DNA from: Panulirus ornatus
Taxonomy: Eukaryota > Arthropoda > Malacostraca > Decapoda > Palinuridae
Direction: 5' to 3'
Assembly: GCF_036320965.1 (NCBI RefSeq)
Contig: NC_092235.1
Span: forward strand, 24,715,976 to 24,779,975
Length of the DNA: 64,000 nucleotides
The notes beneath the pieces are model-generated. The model saw only the letters and a program-made list of their open reading frames with translations, was not told the DNA's origin and did not search any database. How positions within the stretch are numbered: the stretch's first letter is position 1; every line of letters begins with the position of its first letter. Shown one piece after another: positions 23,778 to 33,839 of this stretch. A program made the translations under genes and the position numbers.

Positions 23778-24005
23778 TATCCCTGGGGATAGGGGAGAAA
23801 GAATACTTCCCACGTATTCCTGCGTGTCGTAGAAGGCGACTAAAAGGGAAGAGAGCGGGGGGCTGGAAATCCTCCCCTCTCTTTTTTTTTTTTTTTTCCA
23901 AAAGAAGGAACAGACAAGGGGGCCAGGTGAGGATATTCCCTCAAAGGTCCAGTCCTCTGTTCTTAACGCTACTTAGCTAATGCGGGAAATGGCGAATAGT
24001 ATGAA

Positions 24006-24008
<3 letters not shown>
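23778..24008 (+). mobile_element. Short interspersed element, family B copy 2
   Basis: Full-length plus-strand copy. It has the palindromic head 'tatccctggggata', 'aatacttcccacgtattcc', 'gtcgtagaaggcgactaaaa', 'ggctggaaatcctcccctct', a T-run, 'ggccaggtgaggatattccc' and 'cagtcctctgttcttaacgc', and ends 'gcgggaaatggcgaatag' plus 'tatgaaagata'. A (TA)n tract of about 70 bases follows directly. No ORF. Confidence 0.88.

Positions 24009-24080
<72 letters not shown>
24009..24080. repeat. (TA)n microsatellite
   Basis: Directly joined to the 3' end of the family B copy to its left. Its position suggests it grew from that element's tail. Confidence 0.95.
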
Positions 24081-24084
<4 letters not shown>

Positions 24085-24479
24085 TTGCGTTCCCTTCCCC
24101 ACTGGTTGCAAGTTGCTGAGTTGCGTTTCTTTTCAAATAAGTCTCACTGTTCACGGGGTTATGGTCAGGTTTGATGTGGTGGGCTGTGCGGGTGTCTCAA
24201 CAAAAACATGGCCGGAATACAGTTGTGGGAAATTCAGGGCAAATGTTTTCGTCAGGATATTTCTACTTTGCTTGTTTACTGCCATTGTGGCAGTTAATTG
24301 GATTACGCTTGGGAAATGACTGATTGTTAAAAGTATAGTATTAGATATGGTACCGGGACACAGTAGTTCCAACTTGTGCTGTCTCTCTACTTACAGAGCT
24401 TCCTCACTTTTCAGAATGTGATCAACTGTACTGGGAGGTCAGGGGCATATGCCCGAGATGTCGTTGCTCTAATCCCCCA

Positions 24480-24555
<76 letters not shown>
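24480..24555. repeat. (TA)n microsatellite
   Basis: Directly joined to the head of family B copy 3. Confidence 0.95.
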
Positions 24556-24558
<3 letters not shown>

Positions 24559-24792
24559 CCCTGGGGATAGGGGAGAAAAAATACTTCCCACGTATTCCCT
24601 GCGTGTCGTAGAAGGCGACTAAAAGGGGAGGGAGCGGGGGGCTGGAAATCCTCCCCTCTCGTTTTTTTTTTTTAACTTTCCAAAAGAAGGAACAGAGAAG
24701 GGGGCCAGGTGAGGATATTCCCTCAAAGGCCCAGTCCTCTGTTCTTAATGCTACCTCGCTAACACGGGAAATGGCGAATAGTTTGAAAGAAA

Positions 24793-24794
<2 letters not shown>
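24556..24794 (+). mobile_element. Short interspersed element, family B copy 3
   Basis: Nearly identical to copy 2 and in the same orientation, with a complete head and a complete tail 'gctacctcgctaacacggga'. (TA)n tracts flank it on both sides (24,480-24,555 and 24,795-24,849). Confidence 0.9.
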
Positions 24795-24854
<60 letters not shown>

Positions 24855-24944
24855 TAATCCACCTTCATTATTTGTGTCCACCAAACAAGCGTTCTCACAA
24901 GAATTCGAAAACTAGGGTTCAGCTTATCCCCTTCAGGATTATGT

Positions 24945-25445
24945 ATAGTTATGGGTGGGTGGAGGTGGTGGTGTTGAGTGGTGAGGGGTATTGATGGCTG
25001 GCTGGAAATAGCTGTGAATATTGATAGATGGGTGGGGAATATTGATAGGTGGTTGGTGGTGCTAGCTAGCGATAGGTGAGTGAAGGATAGCTTGGGGTAA
25101 TTTAGGATATTGATGGTTAGGTGGTGATGTATATTGATTGCGAATGGAGGTGGTAGGTGATGGATAGGTATATGGTGGTAGATATCGATGGTTGGTTGGA
25201 AGAGTGTGATGTTTAGACAGAGTTGGTGGTGGATGTTGAAGGGTATGCATTAATGCTGGTAGATATTGATGGATGGTTGAAGATGAGTGGATAATGGTGG
25301 GTGAGTGGAAGTGGAGGGTAGTGATAGGTCGTTTCAGATGAAGGATGATTATGGATAGTTGGAGATAGTGGATAATGATGGGTGGATGGAGGGTGGTTGT
25401 GGATAGTGATGGATGGGTGAAGGTCATGAATAGTGATGGGTATAG
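24945..25445. repeat. Degenerate TGG/GAT-rich repeat tract
   Basis: A purine-biased, T/G-rich tract of loosely repeated 'gatattgatggatgggtgg' words of about 18-30 bp with no fixed period. The open minus-strand frame (25,062-25,427) reads as low-complexity Thr/Pro/His/Tyr and is not supported as a gene. Confidence 0.6.
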
Positions 25446-26485
25446 TGGTAGTGTTGCTGTAATGTGATATCTAATGATAATTGGCCACTTGAAATGTTTC
25501 CTTTGTTGATGATTTTGATATGCTGTCAGGAAGTCCCACTCTCTTGCGTGATGGCACTTGGATTAATGAGATGGTTAATCTCTGATTATTATTAATAATA
25601 CAGAGTAAAAAGAAAAAATGTTGCTAAAAAACTTGAAATTATTCAGTACACTCTTTATAGTATGTGATTCAGCCACTTTCTTACTTAGGAGTGCACATGA
25701 GATGAGTGTATCATCATTTATGCATGTAGAGTGCTAGAGTACATAGTTCCTGATCCGATGTGAAAAATTTTTCTCAGGGTGGCAGGCGTGAAAATCAGAC
25801 TGTAAAACATTACCACTTAAATTGATAGTGGCAGTAAGTACTGTAACATTAAACATAGACAGATGGAATCCTAATCTAATGTGCTGCCCATAGTCACCAG
25901 GAACATTAAGAGGTGTTGAGAGGAAAAATTTGAAAAGAGGGTGGATACCTCACACAGTGTTTGATGTCAGGTAAGCTAGAGTGTAGAAGGTATGTAGGCC
26001 CATGGGCCCTGGCCACTAGCTGTGTGATTGAGCAAATGGTGGATGTAGCAGCTTAGTTGTAGATAAAAATGTTTTGAAGAAGAGCCATTGAAACTTGCAA
26101 GATATTTGTTGATCTCTGCCATATGAGCTTAAGATGTTCACCAGGGTGATAACACTGGCCATACTCTATTTACCAAGACTAGTTGATCACTTAGTGAGTA
26201 CCATAGTCATACTGTTCAGTTGCAGTGTTGCTATTGATATAAACAACTAAGTATTTGTTCCATTTAGTATCTTTATTTTAAGAGTTTGAAAAATAAATGA
26301 ATGACAGAAAAGTGTAAGAAGTGGGACAGTAAAAGAATCAGGCCTTTGTGCTAAATTTTACGTAATGAGTAGAGTATCATGGATAATGTATGGCTGGTTA
26401 TACAAAAAGGAGTGAAGTATATATATTGTTGGCTTTATTATTGTATGATAATTTCTCAAGTTGGACCTTCACTTGTTCCTTTAAG
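25446..26485. other. AT-rich intronic stretch, nothing recognised
   Basis: Composition changes here from CpG-rich to AT-rich. No exon or repeat was recognised. Confidence 0.4.
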
Positions 26486-26527
26486 ATGGCAGCAGCCCTC
26501 CTGCAGCCAAACAGCACAGCCTCTCAG
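26486..26527 (+). CDS. Possible 42-nt exon or alternative start (low confidence)
   Basis: A pyrimidine-rich tract ending TTTAAG precedes an ATG in strong context (A at -3, G at +4). Fourteen codons (Met-Ala-Ala-Ala-Leu-Leu-Gln...) follow to a CAG|GTTTAT donor. Its length (14 codons) and phases (0 and 0) fit between the 789-1361 exon and the 27598 exon. Alternatively it could be an alternative translation start for a shorter isoform. The donor is weaker than those of the other exons, and there is no independent support. Confidence 0.25.
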
Positions 26528-26894
26528 GTTTATGTGAGGGAGGTGGTACTTACTTGTGGGTTTGGTCAGGCCTCAGGTGTTACAAGTAATGCTTCAACAG
26601 CTCCCTACCTCTACACACACTAAGACCGCACATTTACCACTCACACATAGTAATAAAATATTCGGTCCTTAATTTGCCGTTGCTCACGACATTGATGAAG
26701 TTATTATGTATTGGCATTTGATCATCCAAATGTCTGTGTATTCCTCCATGAAGGCAGTAGTGTTTAAGACTGGGTTGAGAGACCCATATGAAACTAGGAT
26801 CCTCATGAAATGGGTTCTAGGGTTGTATAAGTGAATTAGGAGGTAGTAGTTGGTAGGCAGCAAATGACCAAGGATATATATTACCAGTACTACC

Positions 26895-27414
26895 CGCCTG
26901 GGTATTGGGAGTGGTTAGTGACATTTGCATAGTGAGCTAGCACTTTTGTGGTTGTCAAGTTGCGCTCCTTTGACCCAGGTAGCTGTCCTTTCTTTCTTCC
27001 TCACTAACATGTGGACCATTCTGTTTACCAACATATAATCTCTTCTTGTCATATGTAACTCATGACATCACTTAACTCACACAGCTCATTCTTTGAAACT
27101 AGATTTTCCTGTAGTGAGCACTATGCCTAGCCCTGCCTTTTGGCAAAATTGTAGGAGCAGTAGATAGAGGTAGTAGCAAGGAGCAGTAGATAAAAGTAGT
27201 CGAAAGGAGCAGTAGAAAGAAGTAGTCATTAGGGACATTAGGCAGGAGCCTCTGCAAACACTTTGCTAAAGTTGCCCTCTGCCAGTGGCCTGTTAAGGGC
27301 GAGGCACTTAGGCTAAGGAGTGGCACTGGAGTTCTTTACTTATGAAGGCTCTGTTGCTGTGGCAACCCCTTTGAGGGAATTCCAATTGGAACAGGCATCA
27401 GATATATAGATATA
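26895..27414 (+). mobile_element. SINE-like dispersed element, family C copy 1
   Basis: A plus-strand copy of about 520 bp. The left part reads 'gggtattgggagtggttag', then 'ttgtcaagttgcgctccttt', the middle 'gcctagccctgccttttggc', an internal 'aggagcagtagata' run, and the 3' part 'gccagtggcctgttaagggc'. It ends 'gaacaggcatcagatatata'. The same order of blocks appears inverted at 38,114-38,693, and 3' parts recur at 32.1, 40.2 and 44.2 kb. Copies end near GATA-type repeats. Non-coding. Confidence 0.75.
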
Positions 27415-27597
27415 AGTGAATTAGAAATATTTATAATAAACGTATTTAGATTTTTTGCAGAATTTAGATACTGTATATTCATAAATACCCAGATCTATAT
27501 AGATATTGATGATACAGTTAATATTTCCAGATTTTATCCATCAAATTTTTCCCATGATATAAAAGCCATGTTTGTTGATTGTCAATTTTTTCTACAG

Positions 27598-27786
27598 GAT
27601 TATGACAAGTTTAGCTATGATGGGCGAAATAGAGACTCCACGAAAAAGCTTTTGTTGTCTCCAAGTCCTCACTCTGGGGAACGAAAAGGGACGAATGGTA
27701 CAACTGCTATTTTTCAACCCCCATCCAGTGACATTTATCTCTGTGATAAGTGTGAGAATGAATTCTATAGTCTACGTGAAGTTCAG
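27598..27786 (+). CDS. Exon 2: first half of C2HC zinc finger
   Basis: 63 codons (residues 192-254), phase 0 at both ends. The acceptor is TCTACAG and the donor CAG|GTATTG. After a Ser/Lys-rich lead it encodes IYLCDKCENEFYSLREVQ, the first half of a classical finger: C240-x2-C243-x3-F247-x5-V253. The chelating His and final Cys come from the next exon, so the intron interrupts the finger just before the helix ends. Seeing the motif completed in frame across a 6.6-kb intron is strong evidence that the two exons are spliced together. The frame is also open a few codons upstream (through the acceptor) and for 27 codons downstream. That read-through is intronic. Confidence 0.85.
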
Positions 27787-27879
27787 GTATTGTTTACTCT
27801 CTTTTCACCTTTGGGTGGGGAGGGGGGCTGCACACATCAATTTAGAATGTTATTATGTTATATATAAATATCTGTTGAG

Positions 27880-29146
27880 GGGCAAGTATGCAGTCTGTTG
27901 TGGATGAGAGAGCTTGGGAAGTGAGTCAGTTGTTGTTCGCTGATGATACAGCGCTGGTGGCTGATTCATGTAAGAAACTGCAGAAGCTGGTGACTGAGTT
28001 TGGTAAAGTGTGTGAAAGAAGAAAGTTAAGAGTAAATGTGAATAAGAGCAAGGTTATTAGGTACAGTAGGGTTGAGGGTCAAGTCAATTGGGAGGTAAGT
28101 TTGAATGGAGAAAAGCTGGAGGAAGTGAAGTGTTTTAGATATCTGGGAGTGGATCTGGCAGCGGATGGGACTATGGAAGCGGAAGTGAATCATAGGGTGG
28201 GGGAGGGGGTGAAAATTCTGGGAGCCTTGAAGAATGTTTGGAAGTTGAGAACATTATCTCGGAAAGCAAAAATGGGTATGTTTGAAGGAATAGTGGTTCC
28301 AACAATGTTGTATGGTTGCGAGGCGTGGGCTATGGATAGAGTTGTGCGCAGGAGGGTGGATGTGCTGGAAATGAGATGTTTGAGGACAATATGTGGTGTG
28401 AGGTGGTTTGATTGAGTAAGTAATATAAGGGTGAGAGATATGTGTGGAAATAAAAAGAGTGTGGTTGAGAGAACAGAAGAGGGTGTTTTGAAATGGTTTG
28501 GTCACATGGAGAGAATGAGTGGGGAAAGATTGACCAAGAGGATATATGTGTTGGAGGTGGAGGGAACGAGGAGAAGTGGGAGACCAAATTGGAGGTGGAA
28601 AGATGGAGTGAAAAAGATTTTGAGTGATCAGGGCCTGAACATGCAGGAGGGTGAAAGGCCTGCAAGGAGTAGAGTGAATTGGAACAATGTGGTATACCGG
28701 GGTCGACGTGCTGTCAATGGATTGAACCAGGGCACGTGAAGCGTCTGGGGTAAACCATGCAAAGTGTGTGGGGCCTGGATGTGGAAAGGGAGCTGTGGTT
28801 TCGGTGCATTATTACATGACAGCTAGAGACTGAGTGTGAACGAATGGGGCCTTTGGTGTTTTTCCTAGCGCTACCTCGCACACATGAGGGGGGAGGGGGT
28901 TGTTATTCCATGTGTGGCGAGGTGGTGATGGGAACAAATAAAGGCAGACAGTATGAATTATGTACATGTGTATATATGTATATGTCTGTGTGTGTATATA
29001 TATGTGTACATTGAGATGTATAGGTATGTACATTCTGCATGTGTTGACATGTATGTATATACATGTGTATGTGGGCGGGTTGGGCCTTTTCTTTCGTCTG
29101 TTTCCTTGCGCTACCTCGCTAACGCAGGAGACAGCGACAAGCAATA
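27880..29146 (+). mobile_element. 5'-truncated LINE (RTE-like), outer copy L1, long 3' UTR
   Basis: Encodes the C-terminal part of a reverse transcriptase from just before the catalytic motif: LLFADDTALVADS near 27,933-27,972, then VKCFRYLGVDLAADGTMEAE, VPTMLYGCEAWAMDR and, after one in-frame stop (28,413-28,415), KWFGHMERMSGERLTKRIY and RRSGRPNWRWKDG, up to about 28,739. The stop makes the copy inactive. A long 3' UTR follows (28,740-29,146) with 'gacagctagagactgagtgt', a first 'gcgctacctcgc' motif at about 28,869, TG/TA-rich sequence, and the terminal hairpin 'gctacctcgctaacgcagga'. The tail is interrupted by copy L2 and resumes at 31,582. Located in intron 2, same strand as the gene. Confidence 0.85.
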
Positions 29147-31581
29147 TTTTTTTTTTTTTTTTTTTTTTGTCGCTGTCTCCCGCGTTTGCGAGGTAGCGCA
29201 AGGAAACAGATGAAAGAAATGGCCCAACCCACCCCCATACACATGTATATACATACGTCCACACACGCAAATATACATACCTACACAGCTTTCCATGGTT
29301 TACCCCAGATGCTTCACATGCCCTGATTCAATCCACTGACAGCACGTCAACCCCGGTATACCACATTGCTCCAATTCACTCTATTCCTTGCCCTCCTTTC
29401 ACCCTCCTGCATGTTCAGGCCCCGATCACACAAAATCTTTTTCACTCCATCCTTCCACCTCCAATTTGGTCTCCCTCTTCTCCTCGTTCCCTCCACCTCC
29501 GACACATATATTCTCTTGGTCAATCTTTCCTCACTCATTCTCTCCATGTGCCCGAACCATTTCAAAACACCCTCTTCTGCTCTCTCAACCACGCTCTTTT
29601 TATTTCCACACATCTCTCTTACCCTTACGTTACTTACTCGATCAAACCACCTCACACCACACATTGTCCTCAAACATCTCATTTCCAGCACATCCATCCT
29701 CCTGTGCACAACTCTATCCATAGCCCACGCCTCGCAACCATACAACATTGTTGGAACCACTATTCCTTCAAACATACCCATTTTTGCTTTCCGAGATAAT
29801 GTTCTCGACTTCCACACATTCTTCAAGGCTCCCAGAATTTTTGCCCCCTCCCCCACCCTATGATCCACTTCCGCTTCCATGGTTCCATCCGCTGCCAGAT
29901 CCACTCCCAGATATCTAAAACACTTCACTTCCTCCAGTTTTTCTCCATTCAAACTCACCTCCCAATTGACTTGACCCTCAACCCTACTGTACCTAATAAC
30001 CTTGCTCTTATTCACATTTACTCTTAACTTTCTTCGTCCACACACTTTACCAAACTCAGTCACCAGCTTCAGCAGTTTCTCACATGAATCAGCCACCAGT
30101 GCTGTATCATCAGCGAACAACAACTGACTCACTTCCCAAGCTCTCTCATCCCCAACAGACTTCATACTTGCCCCTCTTTCCAAAACTCTTGCATTTACCT
30201 CCCTAACAACCCCATCCATAAACAAATTAAACAACCATGGAGACATCACACACCCCTGCCGCAAACCTACATTCACTGAGAACCAATCACTTTCCTCTCT
30301 TTCTACACGTACACATGCCTTACATCCTCGATAAAAACTTTTCACTGCTTCTAACAACTTGCCTCCCACACCATATATTCTTAATACCTTCCACAGAGCA
30401 TCTCTATCAACTCTATCATATGCCTTCTCCAGATCCATAAATGCTACATACAAATCCATTTGCTTTTCTAAGTATTTCTCACATACATTCTTCAAAGCAA
30501 ACACCTGATCCACACATCCTCTACCACTTCTGAAACCACACTGCTCTTCCCCAATCTGATGCTCTGTACATGCCTTCACCCTCTCAATCAATATCCTCCC
30601 ATATAATTTACCAGGAATACTCAACAAACTTATACCTCTGTAATTTGAGCACTCACTCTTATCCCCTTTGCCTTTGTACAATGGCACTATGCACGCATTC
30701 CGCCAATCCTCAGGCACCTCACCATGAGTCATACATACATTAAATAACCTTACCAACCAGTCAACAATACAGTCACCCCCTTTTTTAATAAATTCCACTG
30801 CAATACCATCCAAACCTGCTGCCTTGCCGGCTTTCATCTTCCGCAAAGCTTTTACTACCTCTTCTCTGTTTACCAAATCATTTTCCCTAACCCTCTCACT
30901 TTGCACACCACCTCGACCAAAACACCCTATATCTGCCACTCTATCATCAAACACATTCAACAAACCTTCAAAATACTCACTCCATCTCCTTCTCACATCA
31001 CCACTACTTGTTATCACCTTCCCATTTGCGCCCTTCACTGAAGTTCCCATTTGCTCCCTTGTCTTACGCACTTTATTTACCTCCTTCCAGAACATCTTTT
31101 TATTCTCCCTAAAATTTAATGATACTCTCTCACCCCAACTCTCATTTGCCCTTTTTTTCACCTCTTGCACCTTTCTCTTGACCTCCTGTCTCTTTCTTTT
31201 ATACATCTCCCACTCAATTTCATTTTTTCCCTGCAAAAATCGTCCAAATGCCTCTCTCTTCTCTTTCACTAACACTCTTACTTCTTCATCCCACCACTCA
31301 CTACCCTTTCTAATCAACCCACCTCCCACTCTTCTCATGCCACAAGCATCTTTTGCGCAATCCATCACTGATTCCCTAAATACATCCCATTCCTCCCCCA
31401 CTCCCCTTACTTCCATTGTTCTCACCTTTTTCCATTCTGTACTCAGTCTCTCCTGGTACTTCCTCACACAAGTCTCCTTCCCAAGCTCACTTACTCTCAC
31501 CACCCTCTTCACCCCAACATTCACTCTTCTTTTCTGAAAACCCATACAAATCTTCACCTTAGCCTCCACAAGATAATGATC
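29147..31581 (-). mobile_element. Near-complete 5'-truncated LINE (RTE-like), inner copy L2
   Basis: A minus-strand copy of 2.4 kb. The T-run at 29,147-29,168 is its poly-A tail, followed (reading in) by the terminal hairpin and a short 3' UTR. Its 5' end lies at 31,578-31,581, where the frame reads DHYLVEAKV. This resembles the last motif of an apurinic-like endonuclease (SDHYLV), so the endonuclease domain was lost by 5' truncation. Flanks 'aagcaata' (29,139-29,146) and 'aagcaaaata' (31,583-31,592) look like a short target duplication inside the tail of L1. The A-rich tail and single intact frame indicate a young insertion. Confidence 0.88.
29347..31569 (-). CDS. LINE reverse transcriptase ORF, intact but 5'-truncated
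   Basis: 740 codons without a stop. The first codon given is GTG, and the frame is open to the truncation point, so no native start is present. N-terminal 170 residues: Lys/Arg/Glu-rich linker. RT core: LRKMKAGKAAGLDGIAVEF, then NYRGISLLSIPGKLYGRIL, QCGFRSGRGCVDQVF, AFMDLEKAYD (about residues 375-385, first catalytic Asp), LRQGCVMSPWLFNLFMDGV, and the FADD motif at residues 485-488 (catalytic Asp pair intact). C-terminal: VKCFRYLGVDL, YGCEAW, WFGHMERM, GRPNWRWKDG, which resembles the C-terminus of RTE-like elements. Role: template-primed reverse transcription of LINE RNA. All catalytic motifs appear intact, but without the endonuclease domain the copy is presumably not autonomous. Confidence 0.85.
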   Translation of the reverse strand: MEAKVKICMGFQKRRVNVGVKRVVRVSELGKETCVRKYQERLSTEWKKVRTMEVRGVGEEWDVFRESVMDCAKDACGMRRVGGGLIRKGSEWWDEEVRVLVKEKREAFGRFLQGKNEIEWEMYKRKRQEVKRKVQEVKKRANESWGERVSLNFRENKKMFWKEVNKVRKTREQMGTSVKGANGKVITSSGDVRRRWSEYFEGLLNVFDDRVADIGCFGRGGVQSERVRENDLVNREEVVKALRKMKAGKAAGLDGIAVEFIKKGGDCIVDWLVRLFNVCMTHGEVPEDWRNACIVPLYKGKGDKSECSNYRGISLLSIPGKLYGRILIERVKACTEHQIGEEQCGFRSGRGCVDQVFALKNVCEKYLEKQMDLYVAFMDLEKAYDRVDRDALWKVLRIYGVGGKLLEAVKSFYRGCKACVRVEREESDWFSVNVGLRQGCVMSPWLFNLFMDGVVREVNARVLERGASMKSVGDERAWEVSQLLFADDTALVADSCEKLLKLVTEFGKVCGRRKLRVNVNKSKVIRYSRVEGQVNWEVSLNGEKLEEVKCFRYLGVDLAADGTMEAEVDHRVGEGAKILGALKNVWKSRTLSRKAKMGMFEGIVVPTMLYGCEAWAMDRVVHRRMDVLEMRCLRTMCGVRWFDRVSNVRVREMCGNKKSVVERAEEGVLKWFGHMERMSEERLTKRIYVSEVEGTRRRGRPNWRWKDGVKKILCDRGLNMQEGERRARNRVNWSNVVYRG

Positions 31582-32084
31582 AAAGCAAAATAAATAAATA
31601 AGATAATAAATAAATATCTGTTGAGTACGTATTGGCTTTTTACCTGTCCATTTGAAGCAATATGCTTTCTTGAAAGTTTTTTGTTTAAGATACGCACTTG
31701 TAACTATATAACTGATAAAAGTTCTATAGATGCATTATTTTACACAAAGAATGTAGACGCAGACAGATTCATGGTTTCATCGTATTAAGAAGAATTATTT
31801 AGATATTTAGATTTCTTTGTTAAATTGCACACAGATTCATAATTTTATTGTAATTATAAGAATTTTTTAAGATACCAAGGTTGTGTATTTAAATGTGAAG
31901 GGTAAATGAGCAATGGCAAAGAGATTTAGAGCTATAATGTAATGAAAACATTTTTTTTCATGATTAGATAATAGTTGATTCATAAGGGATGAAAATAGCT
32001 ATGAAATATTACATTATGTTTATAAGGTGTAAAGTGATTTGAAAAAGTCATCAGCTAAAGTGCAATGATAATGTTTTCTGATGC

Positions 32085-32165
32085 CTGTTCTCTTCTGGAA
32101 CTCCCTCAAGGGAATGGCCACAGCAAAAGTCTCCATAATTGGTAAACTTTAGATAGATAGATACA
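32085..32165 (-). mobile_element. SINE-like family C fragment
   Basis: The minus-strand 3' end of family C: 'gatgcctgttctcttctgga' and 'actccctcaagggaatggcc', then a (GATA)-type end at 32,153-32,163 ('agatagatagata'). Confidence 0.55.
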
Positions 32166-32838
32166 CTTTATAGAATAACAGTACTTAATGAAGAATAGTA
32201 CTATAAGAGTTTGCATAGGTAAATTGAATTATACCATATTTTGTGGAATTTAAGATGCATTTAAAAAAAAGAATCCTACGAAAGTTACCTTACATCTGAT
32301 TTACTGAGAGTCAGGTCGAGAATGATTACAGCATCAATGTTAGCCTGAATTTCAAGAGACATCGTGATAACATGCAGGGTCTCACAACCTTTGTTTAATA
32401 AACCAGTACTTTGTGTATCATCATTAATTATTTGTCTCATACAATAGAGGTATCACTGATCTAATGTGTATGGAGAGTGAAAATTCATCCTTTCAAAGCA
32501 GTCATCATGAGGATAAAGATAAGAGCGATGAGTTTTCTGGATATTGAGATGAATAAAAGCCTGTGGACTTTCCTTTTTATTGGTATTTTATTTGATATCT
32601 GATATGCAAGACACTGATTATTCATTGAGTAAAAGAATCGTGATCATAAATATACATGCAGTATTTTGATACACTGGCAACGAGAATGAAAGAATGCTTT
32701 GTCCCAGCTTTTGGGACTTATATGTTTTACATATAATAGTACAGCACTTAATTTTGTTTGAAATTTATTCCATTTACATAGAGTTATTGCCATATGTTCC
32801 ACATACATCAGCTAAATAAACATCAAACCCTTGTAGAT

Positions 32839-32913
32839 GGTCAAATATTTTTTCAATATATGCTCTGCCACTATGGGTCAAATATTTTTTCAATATATGC
32901 TCTGCCACTATGG
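32839..32913. repeat. 37-bp tandem duplication
   Basis: 'tcaaatattttttcaatata' with 'tgctctgccactatgg' occurs twice back to back, with starts at 32,841 and 32,878. The copies are identical, so the duplication is recent. Confidence 0.85.
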
Positions 32914-33839
32914 GGATGCATTAGTGCGCCAGAGCTTCTATGTGCCACAAAAAATGGTTCTTAAAATGATGAGTGGTACCATATTAAGAGTTTGACCTAA
33001 TTAGATAAGATGGATTATACAAACTAAAGTGAAAATATGTAAACTAGAAATTAGACCGAACATTAGATTAAAGGAATGAGCAGATTGATCTAAATAAGAA
33101 AGTAATACTTTTTTTTTACTATAAAAGTAATGACAGTGGCAAGTGCCAACTTTTCATTTTAACTCCAGGATCTCTTTATCTAATATAGTGCACAAATGAA
33201 TTGTTTGAATAAGAAAGGACAAGTTATTGTATCACTATAGGACTCGATATACATGTCAGACAAGATTATGATAGAGTATGAATTTGTAGGATATCTTTAA
33301 AAAGTGATGAAAAGATGAAACAAACTCTGTCATAGGAAACAACATTATAGTTGAAGGGAGGGGTAGAAAGCTGAATGAGGGAGTTCCAAGATGTATTGAT
33401 ATGTAAGGAAATACATAATGCATGAAGAACAGTATATGAAAATGAGCACAGGAGTAGAGTAAGTGTGATATTCACTGAAGTCTGTGCAGTTTAATGATAT
33501 AATAAGTAAAGTTGAATGTGTGGTCAGAAATATTTTAAAAGTAATATTAGGCACTAATAACTTTGTGCTGTATATTTGTATTGTTTCTTCAGTATTAATT
33601 TACTTTACTATTTCTTAAGAATATCATGAACATGGCAGTTTTGTTGAACATTTGAAGCTTTTACATTTTTTGTTGGCATTTCAACTACCAAGTTTTTATT
33701 CTTTGATTATCTAAGGTAGATTTTGTGTTTATGATCTTCCACATCATTTTGTAATTATTCTTCTTTGTTTTAGAATATATTTTTGGATTTTAATCATATA
33801 TTGTGCTGCCATCAAGAGCTGTCTCCTTGTGTTCCAGGC

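Larger units (their letters stand above)
27864..31625. other. 16-bp target-site duplication enclosing nested LINE pair
   Basis: ATAAATATCTGTTGAG occurs at 27864-27879 and again at 31610-31625. Between them lie a plus-strand LINE copy (27880-29146, with its A-rich tail resumed at 31582-31609) and a minus-strand LINE copy (29147-31581) inserted into that tail. The duplication is perfect over 16 bases and sits exactly at the 5' truncation point of the outer copy and after its A/T-rich tail, as expected for target-primed reverse transcription. Confidence 0.85.

Noticed and set aside
25062..25427. Minus-strand 121-codon Thr/Pro/His ORF
   Set aside because: Low-complexity translation of the degenerate TGG/GAT repeat tract. 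No motif or start support.
28953..29213. Cys/Tyr/Val-rich small ORFs
   Set aside because: They lie in the TG/TA-rich 3' UTR of a LINE copy and run through the T-run between L1 and L2.
29366..31537. Plus-strand Ser/Thr/Leu-rich ORFs over LINE copy L2 (and the like over L3, L6, L7)
   Set aside because: Antisense shadows of the reverse transcriptase frame.
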